A stretch of 41,205 nucleotides of DNA from a virus (IMGVR_UViG_3300027976_000081:1-41205), one strand, 5' to 3'. Positions 6,272 to 14,897 are shown, counted from the first letter of the stretch. Translations and numbers: made by a program. The notes: generated from the sequence alone by a model not told the origin.

Positions 6272-6375
6272 ATAGTGGCGTGGAGTCATCAACTCCTTGT
6301 CTATATTGTGGCTTACAACGCCCTATAAGTTACTCCACAATATCCCGTGATTAAGCCGAGTACTATTCTATTATA

Positions 6376-6804
6376 TCACGTCCATTCTTTTTCATAGTAA
6401 GCCCACTCACTGTCTATATGCAGTACAGCTAAGTCTACGATCTTACCAATCATATCTATTTTCATTGGCTCTCTGCCAAACTTATCCCTAAAAGCAGCCA
6501 AGTCATAATCACACATAGTGTCGGATATAATCTGAGTGAAGTATCGCTGTGCCATGTCACTCACAAGACTTTCATAAGCTCCATCACCTAACGCTTCATC
6601 TACAGTAGGCTTGTAAAGTCGTAAGCCTAGATTGACATCTTCATCTTTTGCTTCTACTTCATGCCAAATATGTGACCCCTCTTGATACGTTGGAAAGAAA
6701 AACAGCTCGGTGTTACTTTGTCGCAGTTCATGGTCACCAGTGTCTGCACGTAAAATTAAAAATTCGCCCTCGTTATCTTCTTGCCAAGGAAATTCGTGAT
6801 TCAT
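6376..6804 (-). CDS. Hypothetical acidic protein, 142 aa, last gene of late block
   Basis: The start overlaps the stop of the upstream gene at 6801-6803 (ATGA). The product is acidic, with many Asp/Glu and aromatic residues (EFPWQEDNEGEFLILRADTG), a predicted beta-rich N-terminal half and a helical C-terminal half (KIDMIGKIVDLAVLHIDSEW). No signal peptide or known motif is seen. As the distal gene of a 26-kb leftward block it may be a late accessory protein or an inhibitor; no firm assignment. Confidence 0.65.
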   Translation of the reverse strand: MNHEFPWQEDNEGEFLILRADTGDHELRQSNTELFFFPTYQEGSHIWHEVEAKDEDVNLGLRLYKPTVDEALGDGAYESLVSDMAQRYFTQIISDTMCDYDLAAFRDKFGREPMKIDMIGKIVDLAVLHIDSEWAYYEKEWT

Positions 6805-6977
6805 GTTACATCGTAGTTAATACTACGCCTCCCTAATTCTATTAAGATTACATTCCTATCCGCTTCTAAAGCAAGACGCTGTTTATTAAGTGCTTGTTGT
6901 TTCAAAGCAACAAGAGCTAAATCATCATATACTTGATTCAAGTCCATCTCATAATCGAACCTTTTTTCTGGTGTCAT
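6801..6977 (-). CDS. Small helical protein, 58 aa
   Basis: It begins MTPEKRFDYEMDLNQVYDDL and continues as one long amphipathic helix. The start overlaps the stop of the upstream gene at 6974 (ATGA). A weak GGAAAG ribosome site precedes it. ATGA overlaps on both sides support it. Function is unknown; coiled-coil or chaperone-like roles are possible. Confidence 0.65.
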   Translation of the reverse strand: MTPEKRFDYEMDLNQVYDDLALVALKQQALNKQRLALEADRNVILIELGRRSINYDVT

Positions 6978-7231
6978 AACGCTTTCCTTATGCCATTTAT
7001 TATCATTAACATTTCATCTCGGTTAGGTTTCATGGGTGGTTGTTCAATCTTGTGTAGTTGGTCATGTTCCACCATACACAAAACCACCTTATTATCCTGT
7101 AACTCACGGAACTCTTTTTCTATAGGAGTAGTGTAGTCATTTTTTGGATAATATAGGTGGTGCGTGTTCTGTCTGCATCCATGTTTGCTTTCCCAATACT
7201 TACAGCTTTCGCTGGCATTGGGGCATTCCAT
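6974..7231 (-). CDS. HNH-like zinc protein, 85 aa
   Basis: The order of residues is HH at 24-25 (NTHHLYYP), Asn47 in DNKVVLC, then H56 and H60 (EHDQLH), with extra cysteines near the N-terminus (C3, C10, C19) and at C52. This fits a small HNH nuclease with all three signature positions present, unlike the protein at 3848. Similar proteins, from memory, occur in Patescibacteria-type genomes with the pattern HHL-x-P...N-K-V...EH-x2-LH. Late-block HNH proteins can assist DNA packaging or processing. The start lies in an overlap with the gene at 7231. Confidence 0.55.
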   Translation of the reverse strand: MECPNASESCKYWESKHGCRQNTHHLYYPKNDYTTPIEKEFRELQDNKVVLCMVEHDQLHKIEQPPMKPNRDEMLMIINGIRKAL

Positions 7232-7446
7232 TATTCTATGTCTCCGAATGAGCGAGTATAGTCATCAAGGCACTGTGAAGCGTCCTGGATAGTCATCTCG
7301 CCGTCTAATACCGATTGTTTTAACTGATACTCTAAAGTCAACTGTTCCTCACCAGCAGGCTGTATGAGCGTTTCAGCTAGGTTATCTAATTGACCCTGGT
7401 ATTCAGGTGATACTAGCGGTTTTTGATGTATGATGCTTTTCCACAT
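7231..7446 (-). CDS. Hypothetical protein, 71 aa
   Basis: The product is helical, acidic and Gln-rich (QLDNLAETLIQPAGEEQLTL; DASQCLDDYTRSFGDIE). It overlaps the next gene start by one base. No motif is recognised. Two short helices after a Pro-rich lead could be a small adaptor. It lies between the HNH-like gene and the small membrane gene cluster. Confidence 0.6.
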   Translation of the reverse strand: MWKSIIHQKPLVSPEYQGQLDNLAETLIQPAGEEQLTLEYQLKQSVLDGEMTIQDASQCLDDYTRSFGDIE

Positions 7447-7450
7447 ATCA

Positions 7451-7609
7451 TTAGTTATTAGGAACGAAATAAACTATAACTGCGGTGATTATGAGCGTTA
7501 CTTGCTCTGCTAACTCTGGTGTTTGAACTATACCAAGTTGTGCTAGTAGCCACAATGCTGTTGCGATTGCTACTGGTACGATTGCTTTACGAATTGATGA
7601 TAGACCCAT
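7451..7609 (-). CDS. Small two-helix membrane protein, holin candidate, 52 aa
   Basis: ATG 7609 follows GGGAGATAAAGCA, the site lying in the end of the upstream tiny gene. The sequence has a basic N-terminus (MGLSSIRK), hydrophobic segment 1 (VPVAIATALWLLAQLGIV), a polar acidic turn (QTPELAEQ) and hydrophobic segment 2 (VTLIITAVIVYFV). The size and topology resemble a small class II holin. It is part of a membrane/lysis cluster with the amidase at 7793-8746. Function is inferred from layout only. Confidence 0.6.
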   Translation of the reverse strand: MGLSSIRKAIVPVAIATALWLLAQLGIVQTPELAEQVTLIITAVIVYFVPNN

Positions 7610-7613
7610 TGCT

Positions 7614-7682
7614 TTATCTCCCTGCTACAATTAAAACTAAAATTACTACTACTACGATTACTAGAATTGATGTTAAACTCAT
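7614..7682 (-). CDS. 22-aa transmembrane peptide
   Basis: Read on the minus strand, AAAGGAATAAAAA precedes ATG 7682. The peptide MSLTSILVIVVVVILVLIVA plus GR is a single hydrophobic helix. The start overlaps the stop of the basic gene upstream (ATGA), and its last codons supply the ribosome site of the holin candidate. The tight packing supports translation. It may modulate the holin or amidase; that is inference. Confidence 0.55.
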   Translation of the reverse strand: MSLTSILVIVVVVILVLIVAGR

Positions 7683-7792
7683 TTTTTATTCCTTTTATTA
7701 CTACCGACTTTATGATTCTTTAGCCAAAGTTTAACCTTTGCCCACGTAGTATTCTTTCTACGTCCTCGCTTGTCTTGGATATCTTTCTTCAT
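7679..7792 (-). CDS. Small very basic protein, 37 aa
   Basis: ATG 7792 directly follows the amidase stop TAG (7793-7795), with AAGGAG spanning the amidase end. About half of the residues are Lys, Arg or Asn (MKKDIQDKRGRRKNTTWAKV). Its stop overlaps the start of the 22-aa membrane peptide. Nothing identifies a function; a nucleic-acid or lipid-headgroup binding peptide is possible. Confidence 0.6.
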   Translation of the reverse strand: MKKDIQDKRGRRKNTTWAKVKLWLKNHKVGSNKRNKK

Positions 7793-8746
7793 CTAACTCC
7801 TTGTAAATTTAGCTAAAAATTCCCCGATAGACTTCATTAAGCCAGTCAGGAAAGCGATAATTGCGTTACGGTCAGGGTCAACAGGTACAACCACAACAGG
7901 TGGTACGACAGGAGGTACTGGAATTGGTTGCGGTAAGGATACTAAGTCTAAGTCTTTCATGTTTACACCGTTAGTGAGCTTCTTATCGAATGAGTACTTT
8001 GTGATGCCATACTGAGCCTTTACGGAGTGATTATCTGCAATTGCATGTACAGTGTAACCTTCGCCTTTTTTAAGTGCCTTGACCTTTAGAAAGCCAGCCC
8101 AGGTTGCGGTATTAAAGTTCCAAAGGTTTGTATCTTTATTGACGGTGTAGCTTACAGGTGCAGGTAATACAGAATAAGTGATACTAACAGTAGGGGCAGG
8201 AACCACAGGCGGTGCAGGTTTAGGAGTTGCTACAGGTGGTGCAGGATTGTATCCGCCAGTTTTCCACTTGTCAGCTTCGGCTCGGATTCTGTTTAGGCTG
8301 ATAGAACCAGGACACTGAGTAGGCTGGAACTTATTGTGTGGGAATAATTCTAACCTGCGACCATAGCGTTCTTCCAGTTGGTCTACTAACCAGCCTGACT
8401 TCTTATAGCCCTCTGCACCGAGAGTAGGCTGATGTTCTATAGAGATAGTAGTAGGATTCCCTGGACCAGTAGTCCACGCTACATTATCAGGACTGACCAT
8501 TAGAGTAATCTTGTTATCTGATACAACGTAGTTTACTGACTTCTTACCGAGATTGCCCTGGTTAAGGAAGTAATTAACAATGTTATCGTGATTAGACGCA
8601 CCAGTGCCATCACCCCACCAGTGAACCGCTATAGCATTACGAGAGTATCTAGTCCTATAATAAGCGTTCGATTCGGCTGGAGTAAACCAAGACTTTTTGT
8701 TGGCTATCTTAATTTCAATAGGATAGATTATACCTTTATTCATCAC
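7793..8746 (-). CDS. N-acetylmuramoyl-L-alanine amidase endolysin (Amidase_2/PGRP)
   Basis: The product is 317 aa. The catalytic domain (about 1-160) shows the zinc ligands H42 in AIAVHWWGDG, H137 in LFPHNKF and C145 in TQCPGS. This fold cuts the bond between MurNAc and the peptide stem. A Pro/Ala-rich linker (about 168-185) leads to a second domain (about 190-270, SYTVNKDTNLWNFNTATWAG) that probably binds cell wall. A Pro/Val-rich linker and a hydrophobic amphipathic tail (AIIAFLTGLMKSIGEFLAKF) end the protein; such a tail can help cross membranes. The gene overlaps the coiled-coil membrane gene upstream by 4 nt. Confidence 0.9.
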   Translation of the reverse strand: MMNKGIIYPIEIKIANKKSWFTPAESNAYYRTRYSRNAIAVHWWGDGTGASNHDNIVNYFLNQGNLGKKSVNYVVSDNKITLMVSPDNVAWTTGPGNPTTISIEHQPTLGAEGYKKSGWLVDQLEERYGRRLELFPHNKFQPTQCPGSISLNRIRAEADKWKTGGYNPAPPVATPKPAPPVVPAPTVSITYSVLPAPVSYTVNKDTNLWNFNTATWAGFLKVKALKKGEGYTVHAIADNHSVKAQYGITKYSFDKKLTNGVNMKDLDLVSLPQPIPVPPVVPPVVVVPVDPDRNAIIAFLTGLMKSIGEFLAKFTRS

Positions 8747-9153
8747 TTCTCCTTGTTTACTGTTTGAACATCTACTATCTGGGTTTCTATGTGCTGGTCT
8801 TTATTGAGTTTAAGTAGTTCGACAATCTTCTTATTGGTGTTTCTTATACCTTTAACATCTGTGTTCTGGCTAGTGACTAATCTAGCTATCTTTATGTTCT
8901 GTTCGCCTAAGTGTCCGTTGCGTATCTTAGCTTCCTCGTTGCCCTTATTAGTGGCTTCGGCTATCTCACGGTTAGACTCTGCCATATCTGCAATAGCTTT
9001 AGATAATTGTTGACGTTCTCCCCTATCTGACTCAGAAGTCTTTTCTGATTGACTAAGGACAAACTTTAGTAGTGCATAGAAGCCAGCTAACATGCCAACA
9101 AAGATGGTTAATATCGGTGCTAGTTCTGTTAGGGTTACGGATGCAAATATCAT
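8743..9153 (-). CDS. Membrane-anchored coiled-coil protein, 136 aa
   Basis: One N-terminal hydrophobic helix (residues about 9-33, LAPILTIFVGMLAGFYALLK) is followed by a long charged region typical of coiled coils (RQQLSKAIADMAESNREIAE). The topology recalls holin partners, spanin-like or XhlA-type hemolysin proteins that sit beside amidases in Gram-positive phages. It overlaps the amidase start by 4 nt (ATGA), so the two are translated together. Function is inferred from topology and neighbours. Confidence 0.65.
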   Translation of the reverse strand: MIFASVTLTELAPILTIFVGMLAGFYALLKFVLSQSEKTSESDRGERQQLSKAIADMAESNREIAEATNKGNEEAKIRNGHLGEQNIKIARLVTSQNTDVKGIRNTNKKIVELLKLNKDQHIETQIVDVQTVNKEK

Positions 9154-9154
9154 G

Positions 9155-10708
9155 TTAGTAAGCTAGCTCCGCAGTTATGATAAACGAACCCTCGTTACCG
9201 TTGGGTCTGAAAGTCTCGGTTCCAGTTGCTGAGTCAATAGCACCATATAATGTGTATGTTGTTTGAGCGGTTGTAGTCACTGGTGCATTTTTAACCCAGT
9301 TAGATAATAGGAAAGGACTGCTGTGTGTAGCGTTCCTTGATGTTAGTTCTTGGCTATATACGGCAGCTGTCGGTACTGATGATGAAAGAGTTACAAATCC
9401 ACTCCTAGTGCCTGAGACAGTAGAGTCAAACCTTACTGAGCCTTGATAACCTAAGTTCCATAAACCAGTTGGTACAGCTAGATTTAGCAAGCCCGATTGC
9501 CAAACATTGACAGCCCCGAAACCTATATTCGTAAAATTAGCTATACTATAGGTTTCCACTTTCCACTTACCCCTCGCATTATTAAATCCGAACGGAGTAT
9601 CTTGTGTTGAGTAGAACGGATTAGTTAGGGTCATGTTTGGTACTTGGTTATCTTCTCCACCAAAGACAGTGATAACACCAGCGGTTATTTTGGTTATCTT
9701 GAGCATTTCAGTAGCGTTAAAAGGATTACTGAGGTTTGTAGCAACAGCACTAGACACGGCTGTAAGGTTGTTAGCGTTAGCATGAGAGTCGTTACCATCA
9801 CCGTTGAACTTGTGGTAGCCAGCAAGGTTTGTTTCTGAGCCTGTAAGTTCTTGGTACTGGCGGTCTTGTATCTGAGTTGCTGTTAGGACTGCTGAGTATA
9901 CAAAGGTTTGAGCTATGAAGCCAGGGAATGGATTTGTTCCTGCTGATTTTTCTGCACCTATAACCAAAGCTGTGACACCCTGGACGAGAGCAGTACAAGT
10001 TCCCGTAGTATTTACAGAACTAGGTACAACAGCTCCATTTATATATATTACTGTAGAAGCATCGCCTGCCACCGAAACATCCATACTAGTGGCTATGTGT
10101 GTCCATTTATTAAGCGGAACAGACTGCCTGCTAGTACCAGATTTGTTATTAACAGCGATTCTTAGAGCCGATACTACGACTTGTCCACTTGCATTGATTC
10201 CAAGCGACCAACCCTCTACATCTGCATTTCTTCGAGCAATAATCCCACCCCCTGCATAACTTGTGAGATATACCCACCCTCCAGTTGTAAATGTAGTAGT
10301 GAATGAAAGTCCTGTAGGTGTAGCTCTACTCCAATACTGCGAAGTACCGTTAAGCGCAGTAGATTGTGTAGGCGGAGTTGTACCTCTTGTTACTTTAAGT
10401 CGCATTCCAGGAGAGAGGACAGTGGTAAGGTCAGCACTAGAAGTGATGTCGAACTCTTTGTTACCTTTGTTATAGCCTGATGCTACGGAGAGGGTAGAGC
10501 CAAGATCAATCCAACCTTGACGAGCAGCTGCATTTTGAGCAGTTGCGGGGAGAGTGTTGGCAGTTATCTTTGTGCCACTTAAACCAGAAATATTATTATC
10601 ATCAAGTCCGCCATTAAGTCCTGAGACTATCTGAGTGAGAGGGTCGTTATAATCGGAAACGTCTGCGTTAGTGCCGTCGGATGGAAGTGTTATGCTAAAT
10701 ACTGACAT
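9155..10708 (-). CDS. Tail fibre / receptor-binding protein with LamG-like domain
   Basis: The product is 517 aa. The N-terminus (residues about 1-65) is a collar or attachment segment (ADVSDYNDPLTQIVSGLNGG). Residues about 115-300 fit a concanavalin-like LamG fold: FTTGGWVYLTSY, GIIARRN, PLNKWTHIATSMD, VIYINGAVV and FPGFIAQTFVYSAVLTATQI. The C-terminal part is beta-rich. Such domains bind glycans, so a host-recognition role is likely. The start follows a leader (TAAGCACTAGGAGAAAATA) also present before the gene at 14863. No catalytic motif is seen. Confidence 0.75.
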   Translation of the reverse strand: MSVFSITLPSDGTNADVSDYNDPLTQIVSGLNGGLDDNNISGLSGTKITANTLPATAQNAAARQGWIDLGSTLSVASGYNKGNKEFDITSSADLTTVLSPGMRLKVTRGTTPPTQSTALNGTSQYWSRATPTGLSFTTTFTTGGWVYLTSYAGGGIIARRNADVEGWSLGINASGQVVVSALRIAVNNKSGTSRQSVPLNKWTHIATSMDVSVAGDASTVIYINGAVVPSSVNTTGTCTALVQGVTALVIGAEKSAGTNPFPGFIAQTFVYSAVLTATQIQDRQYQELTGSETNLAGYHKFNGDGNDSHANANNLTAVSSAVATNLSNPFNATEMLKITKITAGVITVFGGEDNQVPNMTLTNPFYSTQDTPFGFNNARGKWKVETYSIANFTNIGFGAVNVWQSGLLNLAVPTGLWNLGYQGSVRFDSTVSGTRSGFVTLSSSVPTAAVYSQELTSRNATHSSPFLLSNWVKNAPVTTTAQTTYTLYGAIDSATGTETFRPNGNEGSFIITAELAY

Positions 10709-10742
10709 TTTTTTATTTTCTCCTAGTGCTTATTATAGCAAA

Positions 10743-13700
10743 TTATTGTTTTTCGCGTGCGTCAAATGATCTTTTTGTAGTATTAAAGAATAAACCATTA
10801 AGCATTTCATCCCACATAGGGTCATCTGTAGGGTTGTCACCATACTTTTTGTAATACTTACCAAACTTGCCATTAAGGCTTGCATTAAATTCCTCAGCCT
10901 TACGTTTAGCCTCATTTCGGCGACGGTTTTTGACTAGATATGTAATTTCCTTAGAAGCAACACTACGCTTAGCAGATAAAGGGTTGTAGGCATCATAGAA
11001 ATCGCCTGTCACCTGACCAGGAGAGAAGCTGGCATCTCTGGTTGATTTTGGTGATTGTGTCCCAAACCTTAAAGGAGCTTCCGCAGCTTGGGCTAAGTTC
11101 TGCTCCATTGGCTTACCTTGTGACGCACTGATACCCGCCCGAACAGCAGCAGGAGTAGATTGACCAGCAAGGTATAAAGCTCGCTTCTTGAGCTTACCAA
11201 GATTACTATCTTCCTCTGTCCTAGTAGCGCGAGCAGCTGCCGCATCAATTACTATTGGCCTACCGAAGTAATCTTTGTTAGCTGCAAGTTGCGAGCCCGT
11301 CATTATAGGCATTGAGAGGAACTTTCCACCTTCACTGAGTACGGCATCCGTATCTCCCGTTATAGCCCCCTTGACGGCTCCTATACCTGCACGGGGTATT
11401 GTTAGGAAGCCAGGCATGAATGGTATATATGCAACCTTTTGATTGCCTTTGTCATCTTTGCCACCATACGGTATTGCAAGGGTTAATTCTTTGCCTTCTG
11501 GGTTTTTGTGCATACCGTGGCCAGTAGTCTGTTTGTTAATTTGGTCGTAGATCATATATGTCGCACCAATACCAACTGCTAAACGACGATTCAAGGCATA
11601 AGAACGATCTCCATATGTCCGAGGGTCGCCAACTGCTTTAAGAGTATGAGCAAGAACATTTATGATACCTTCACGGTATTTAGGAGCAAAGGCGATAGTA
11701 CCAATAGCATCTTGGACACCCTGAGAACGCCCTGTTGCTAATTGGTCGGTGATACCATACATCTTCTTCATTGTTTCAGCAGTTAGATCAAGTGCCGCAT
11801 CTTTGCCAAGTTTTTTTTCCAAAGCGTTTTGTACATTCTTGGCAGTATTAAGTTGGAGGTTAGGCATGAATCTGCCGAATGTTGGTTCGTTAAATAACTT
11901 ATTCCATACACCACCATCACTAGACGGTGTAATCTCAACGCCGCGCTTTGCCATAGACTCAACGAACCCTGAGTTAGCGGCAAATACTTTATCGGTTTGC
12001 TTAGTAGAGAATGATCGAGCAAAAGCTGCGACTGGACTATAGACAGTTTTAGCGCCCTTTATTGGGGCACCTGTTACTATCTGGCCAACACCGAGAGAAG
12101 CCTCTTTCATCATCTGCGAGAAAGTAAAGAAGTTAGCTGGAGTACCTGGGACACCACCAGCAAGAGCAATGTCCTGCCACTTAGAGTTGAATGAGGCTGT
12201 CTTACTAAGACCCTTTTCTATGATGCTGTCGCTTTTGCCATAGATATTGTTCAGGATAGTCGCCACTTCTTTTGGTGCAGATAATTGATTGCCTTGAGCT
12301 GTACGCGGAAAACCCTCAGCTGCGATAGTAGCCCAGCCAGCAGGGGGTCGTCCACTTTTCATAAGTCCCTGTTGTTTAAGGTCAGTCATAAGGGCAACAT
12401 TGGTTCGAGTAGTCTCTAGACTCTTGACGTATGCACCCATCATCTCAGCAGGGTTCTTATACTTAGGTTTAAGACCCAGTGCAATACCTTCTTCATAAGT
12501 CGGTATAACGCGCTTAAAGCCAGCCTGTGGCTTTAAGCCAGCGCCACGAGCCATCTTATCTACAGCTTCTGGTGCTTGCTTCCACATATGAGGAACGTAA
12601 TCTTCTCGATAGCCTATGTCTAGTCCTGCGTCTACGGCCTCTTGGCGGGTTTTATCAGCAATAGATCTAAACTGTTGCGTAAAAGCATTATCAGCAGCTG
12701 TACCAGCCTCTATTTGGTGAGCAAGGTTCATATCTAACTTGACATTAGCTTCATCGGCAGCTTTTTGTAAATTCTTCTCAACTGATTTGCCCCGTATCTC
12801 CGCAACATTACGGTCCCCCGCATTCTTTTTGAAAGTTGTCTGGGTTTCTTCACCTAGATTATTGACTGGCTGAAATATTGCATTCACCTTAGCTTTGATA
12901 CCAGTAGTCTTAATAGCGTCAACCTGATTAGGAGCTGTAGCCCCATAAACTCCACCATCTTTGAACCCTTTGCTAAGCATACTTTCAGGCGTTCTAGCGG
13001 TGACATGTGTGACTTCACCAGCAACAGATTTCCCAGCAGTTCCACCCTTACCGATAGCGTTACGTTCGTTATCAATAGCGTTGACTATATCGTCACGTTG
13101 GTCAGAAGGAATACGAAAGAATGTTTTGTCGCCAGTTTTAGGATTAACTATTTGTACTACCTCATCAGCCTGTGTCGCAATATCTTGAGATACTTTAGAT
13201 GTGGCTTGTCCTGGCGCACTACCTTTAATCTTGTTGATTCCTTTGCCTAGCCCATCAAAAGCTACGGGGAGGGCTCCACCGAGGGCTCCACCGATTGCAG
13301 CTCCTTTAGCGAAATCTAGGCCGCTAGCATCTGGATTATTCTTTCCAGTAGTTGTAGCACCATAGGCAGCGCCAAACAAAGCACCCTCACCAGCCTTAGT
13401 CAGTAGCTTCTTGCCACCCTGTTTCACGATTTCTTTTGTTGCTCGTTCTCCGCCTTCTTTGACAAGCTGTTCAATAGCTTCAGCCCCACCAGTTTTAATG
13501 GCTTGCTTTATGGCGTCTTTAGCAAGAGTCTTGACAGCTGTTTTTGCTATTTTACCGCCTAAAGCACCCGCGCCTGGTATGAAGTTTAGTGCAGTCTCAG
13601 CAGATTGGAATGCTAGTTTCTTAGCATCTATTTTGTTGAGTGACTCCATATCCTGTTTGGTGTTAGCACTAACTGTAGTAAGTTTCTTAGTTTCTTCTGA

Positions 13701-14102
13701 GAATTTCTTAGCTTCAGCCTGAAACTTAGAATCTTTCCACTGAGCATCAGAAGCAGAGCCAAACTTTTCACGCCACTCTTTGTTGCGCTCATTTAGCTTA
13801 TTAGTATTATCAGATAAATCTTTAGTAGCTCGAACACCACGACCAACGTCGCCTAGTCCTTGGTAGGTATCTACAGTAGTATTCTTGAGGTCAAGAGCAG
13901 CATCCCGTGCAAAGTTAGCAGCACCCTTAGTTATACTCTTAAGACGATCAAACACTCCCTTGCCACCAGGCTTATCGGCTTCTGGCGTCTTTAGAGATTG
14001 AGTCATTTGAGCTGACTGTGAATCAGAATTACTGGAAGCCATGAAACTATTATGTTTTTCAAGGTTCTTTAATGCTTTGTTGAAATTTTTACGCGATAGC
14101 AT
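10743..14102 (-). CDS. Large internal virion / DNA ejection protein
   Basis: At 1119 aa this is the largest frame in the block. The N-terminal about 450 residues are Ala/Gly/Lys-rich with amphipathic helices and glycine-rich segments (LNFIPGAGALGGKIAKTAVK; GAAIGGALGGALPVAFDG) able to enter membranes. The rest is helical with few Cys. In podoviruses the large proteins encoded next to the tail nozzle and adaptor are packaged in the head and form an ejection conduit (for example P22 gp16/gp20 and T7 gp15/gp16). No lytic transglycosylase signature was found, so it probably lacks a murein-cutting domain. The role is inferred from size, composition and position. Confidence 0.65.
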   Translation of the reverse strand: MLSRKNFNKALKNLEKHNSFMASSNSDSQSAQMTQSLKTPEADKPGGKGVFDRLKSITKGAANFARDAALDLKNTTVDTYQGLGDVGRGVRATKDLSDNTNKLNERNKEWREKFGSASDAQWKDSKFQAEAKKFSEETKKLTTVSANTKQDMESLNKIDAKKLAFQSAETALNFIPGAGALGGKIAKTAVKTLAKDAIKQAIKTGGAEAIEQLVKEGGERATKEIVKQGGKKLLTKAGEGALFGAAYGATTTGKNNPDASGLDFAKGAAIGGALGGALPVAFDGLGKGINKIKGSAPGQATSKVSQDIATQADEVVQIVNPKTGDKTFFRIPSDQRDDIVNAIDNERNAIGKGGTAGKSVAGEVTHVTARTPESMLSKGFKDGGVYGATAPNQVDAIKTTGIKAKVNAIFQPVNNLGEETQTTFKKNAGDRNVAEIRGKSVEKNLQKAADEANVKLDMNLAHQIEAGTAADNAFTQQFRSIADKTRQEAVDAGLDIGYREDYVPHMWKQAPEAVDKMARGAGLKPQAGFKRVIPTYEEGIALGLKPKYKNPAEMMGAYVKSLETTRTNVALMTDLKQQGLMKSGRPPAGWATIAAEGFPRTAQGNQLSAPKEVATILNNIYGKSDSIIEKGLSKTASFNSKWQDIALAGGVPGTPANFFTFSQMMKEASLGVGQIVTGAPIKGAKTVYSPVAAFARSFSTKQTDKVFAANSGFVESMAKRGVEITPSSDGGVWNKLFNEPTFGRFMPNLQLNTAKNVQNALEKKLGKDAALDLTAETMKKMYGITDQLATGRSQGVQDAIGTIAFAPKYREGIINVLAHTLKAVGDPRTYGDRSYALNRRLAVGIGATYMIYDQINKQTTGHGMHKNPEGKELTLAIPYGGKDDKGNQKVAYIPFMPGFLTIPRAGIGAVKGAITGDTDAVLSEGGKFLSMPIMTGSQLAANKDYFGRPIVIDAAAARATRTEEDSNLGKLKKRALYLAGQSTPAAVRAGISASQGKPMEQNLAQAAEAPLRFGTQSPKSTRDASFSPGQVTGDFYDAYNPLSAKRSVASKEITYLVKNRRRNEAKRKAEEFNASLNGKFGKYYKKYGDNPTDDPMWDEMLNGLFFNTTKRSFDAREKQ

Positions 14103-14116
14103 AAATTATACTTCCA

Positions 14117-14863
14117 TTATCCGTTATAGTATGACTTCCACCTCTTTTGATTGGGTTGGCCATCTCCAGCGCCAGTGTATTTCCAGAAATCCTTAGCAAA
14201 TTGTCTAGGATCTCCACCAGCTTGGCGGTAGTAATCACGGGCAATCTGGAATGTTGATGGTGAAACGAATCCATCTTGCCCACGACTTCCTTGAGCGGTT
14301 ATGATACCAAGAGCAGCTTCCTGTGGGCTTACTTGTTCACCAGCTTGGCTTGAAGCTCGGTTAGCGGCAGAGTTACGCGCATCAGCTGCCATCTTAGCTT
14401 GGTTCTGTTGAGCTTCGAATACACGCTGTTTATCTGCTTGATCAGAGTTGAATTTCTGTTCAGCGGTCATTCTGTTCCAAGCATTGAGTGTTTGCATATC
14501 ATTTTCGCGCATTGCACTAGCTTTATCGAATACGTTAGTAGACAGATCGGCTTTCTTACCGAGTAGGTCAGAACGAGTTTTAGCGATAGTAGATTGTAGT
14601 TGAGCTAATGCAGGTAGATAAGTAGATGAAGTGTAGTTAGCTTGTTCGTCAGGTGAGAAGCCAGAAAAGAACATTCCTTTGTTCTGAGCTCCTTGTTCAA
14701 TTTGGCCAAAAGCCTTCTTTTGAGTTGCTGCTAGACCCTGCTCTTGAGCTTGTCCAGCTTGAGCATTTTGGTTAATGCTTTCATCAATAAGTTGATTTTG
14801 GGGTGCTATTGCCCTAGACTGTTCATTGATTAGGGATTGTATGTCTCTTACTGCTGGCGCCAT
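14117..14863 (-). CDS. Putative internal virion protein, 248 aa
   Basis: It is Ala/Gln-rich and helical (NAQAGQAQEQGLAATQKKAF; ANRASSQAGEQVSPQEAALG), with a compact C-terminal region containing several aromatic residues (IARDYYRQAGGDPRQFAKDF). It follows a repeated leader (AAGCATAGGAGAAAATAAAA). The neighbour on its downstream side is the 1119-aa ejection protein. Podoviral ejection proteins come in sets of two to three of this character. No enzyme motif is seen. Confidence 0.65.
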   Translation of the reverse strand: MAPAVRDIQSLINEQSRAIAPQNQLIDESINQNAQAGQAQEQGLAATQKKAFGQIEQGAQNKGMFFSGFSPDEQANYTSSTYLPALAQLQSTIAKTRSDLLGKKADLSTNVFDKASAMRENDMQTLNAWNRMTAEQKFNSDQADKQRVFEAQQNQAKMAADARNSAANRASSQAGEQVSPQEAALGIITAQGSRGQDGFVSPSTFQIARDYYRQAGGDPRQFAKDFWKYTGAGDGQPNQKRWKSYYNG

Positions 14864-14897
14864 TTTTATTTTCTCCTATGCTTATTTTATCACTTTT

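Noticed and set aside
10725-10762. TTGACG plus TATAAT as a full promoter for the LamG-fibre gene
   Set aside because: The spacing is 22 nt, too long for sigma70; only the -10-like element can be supported.
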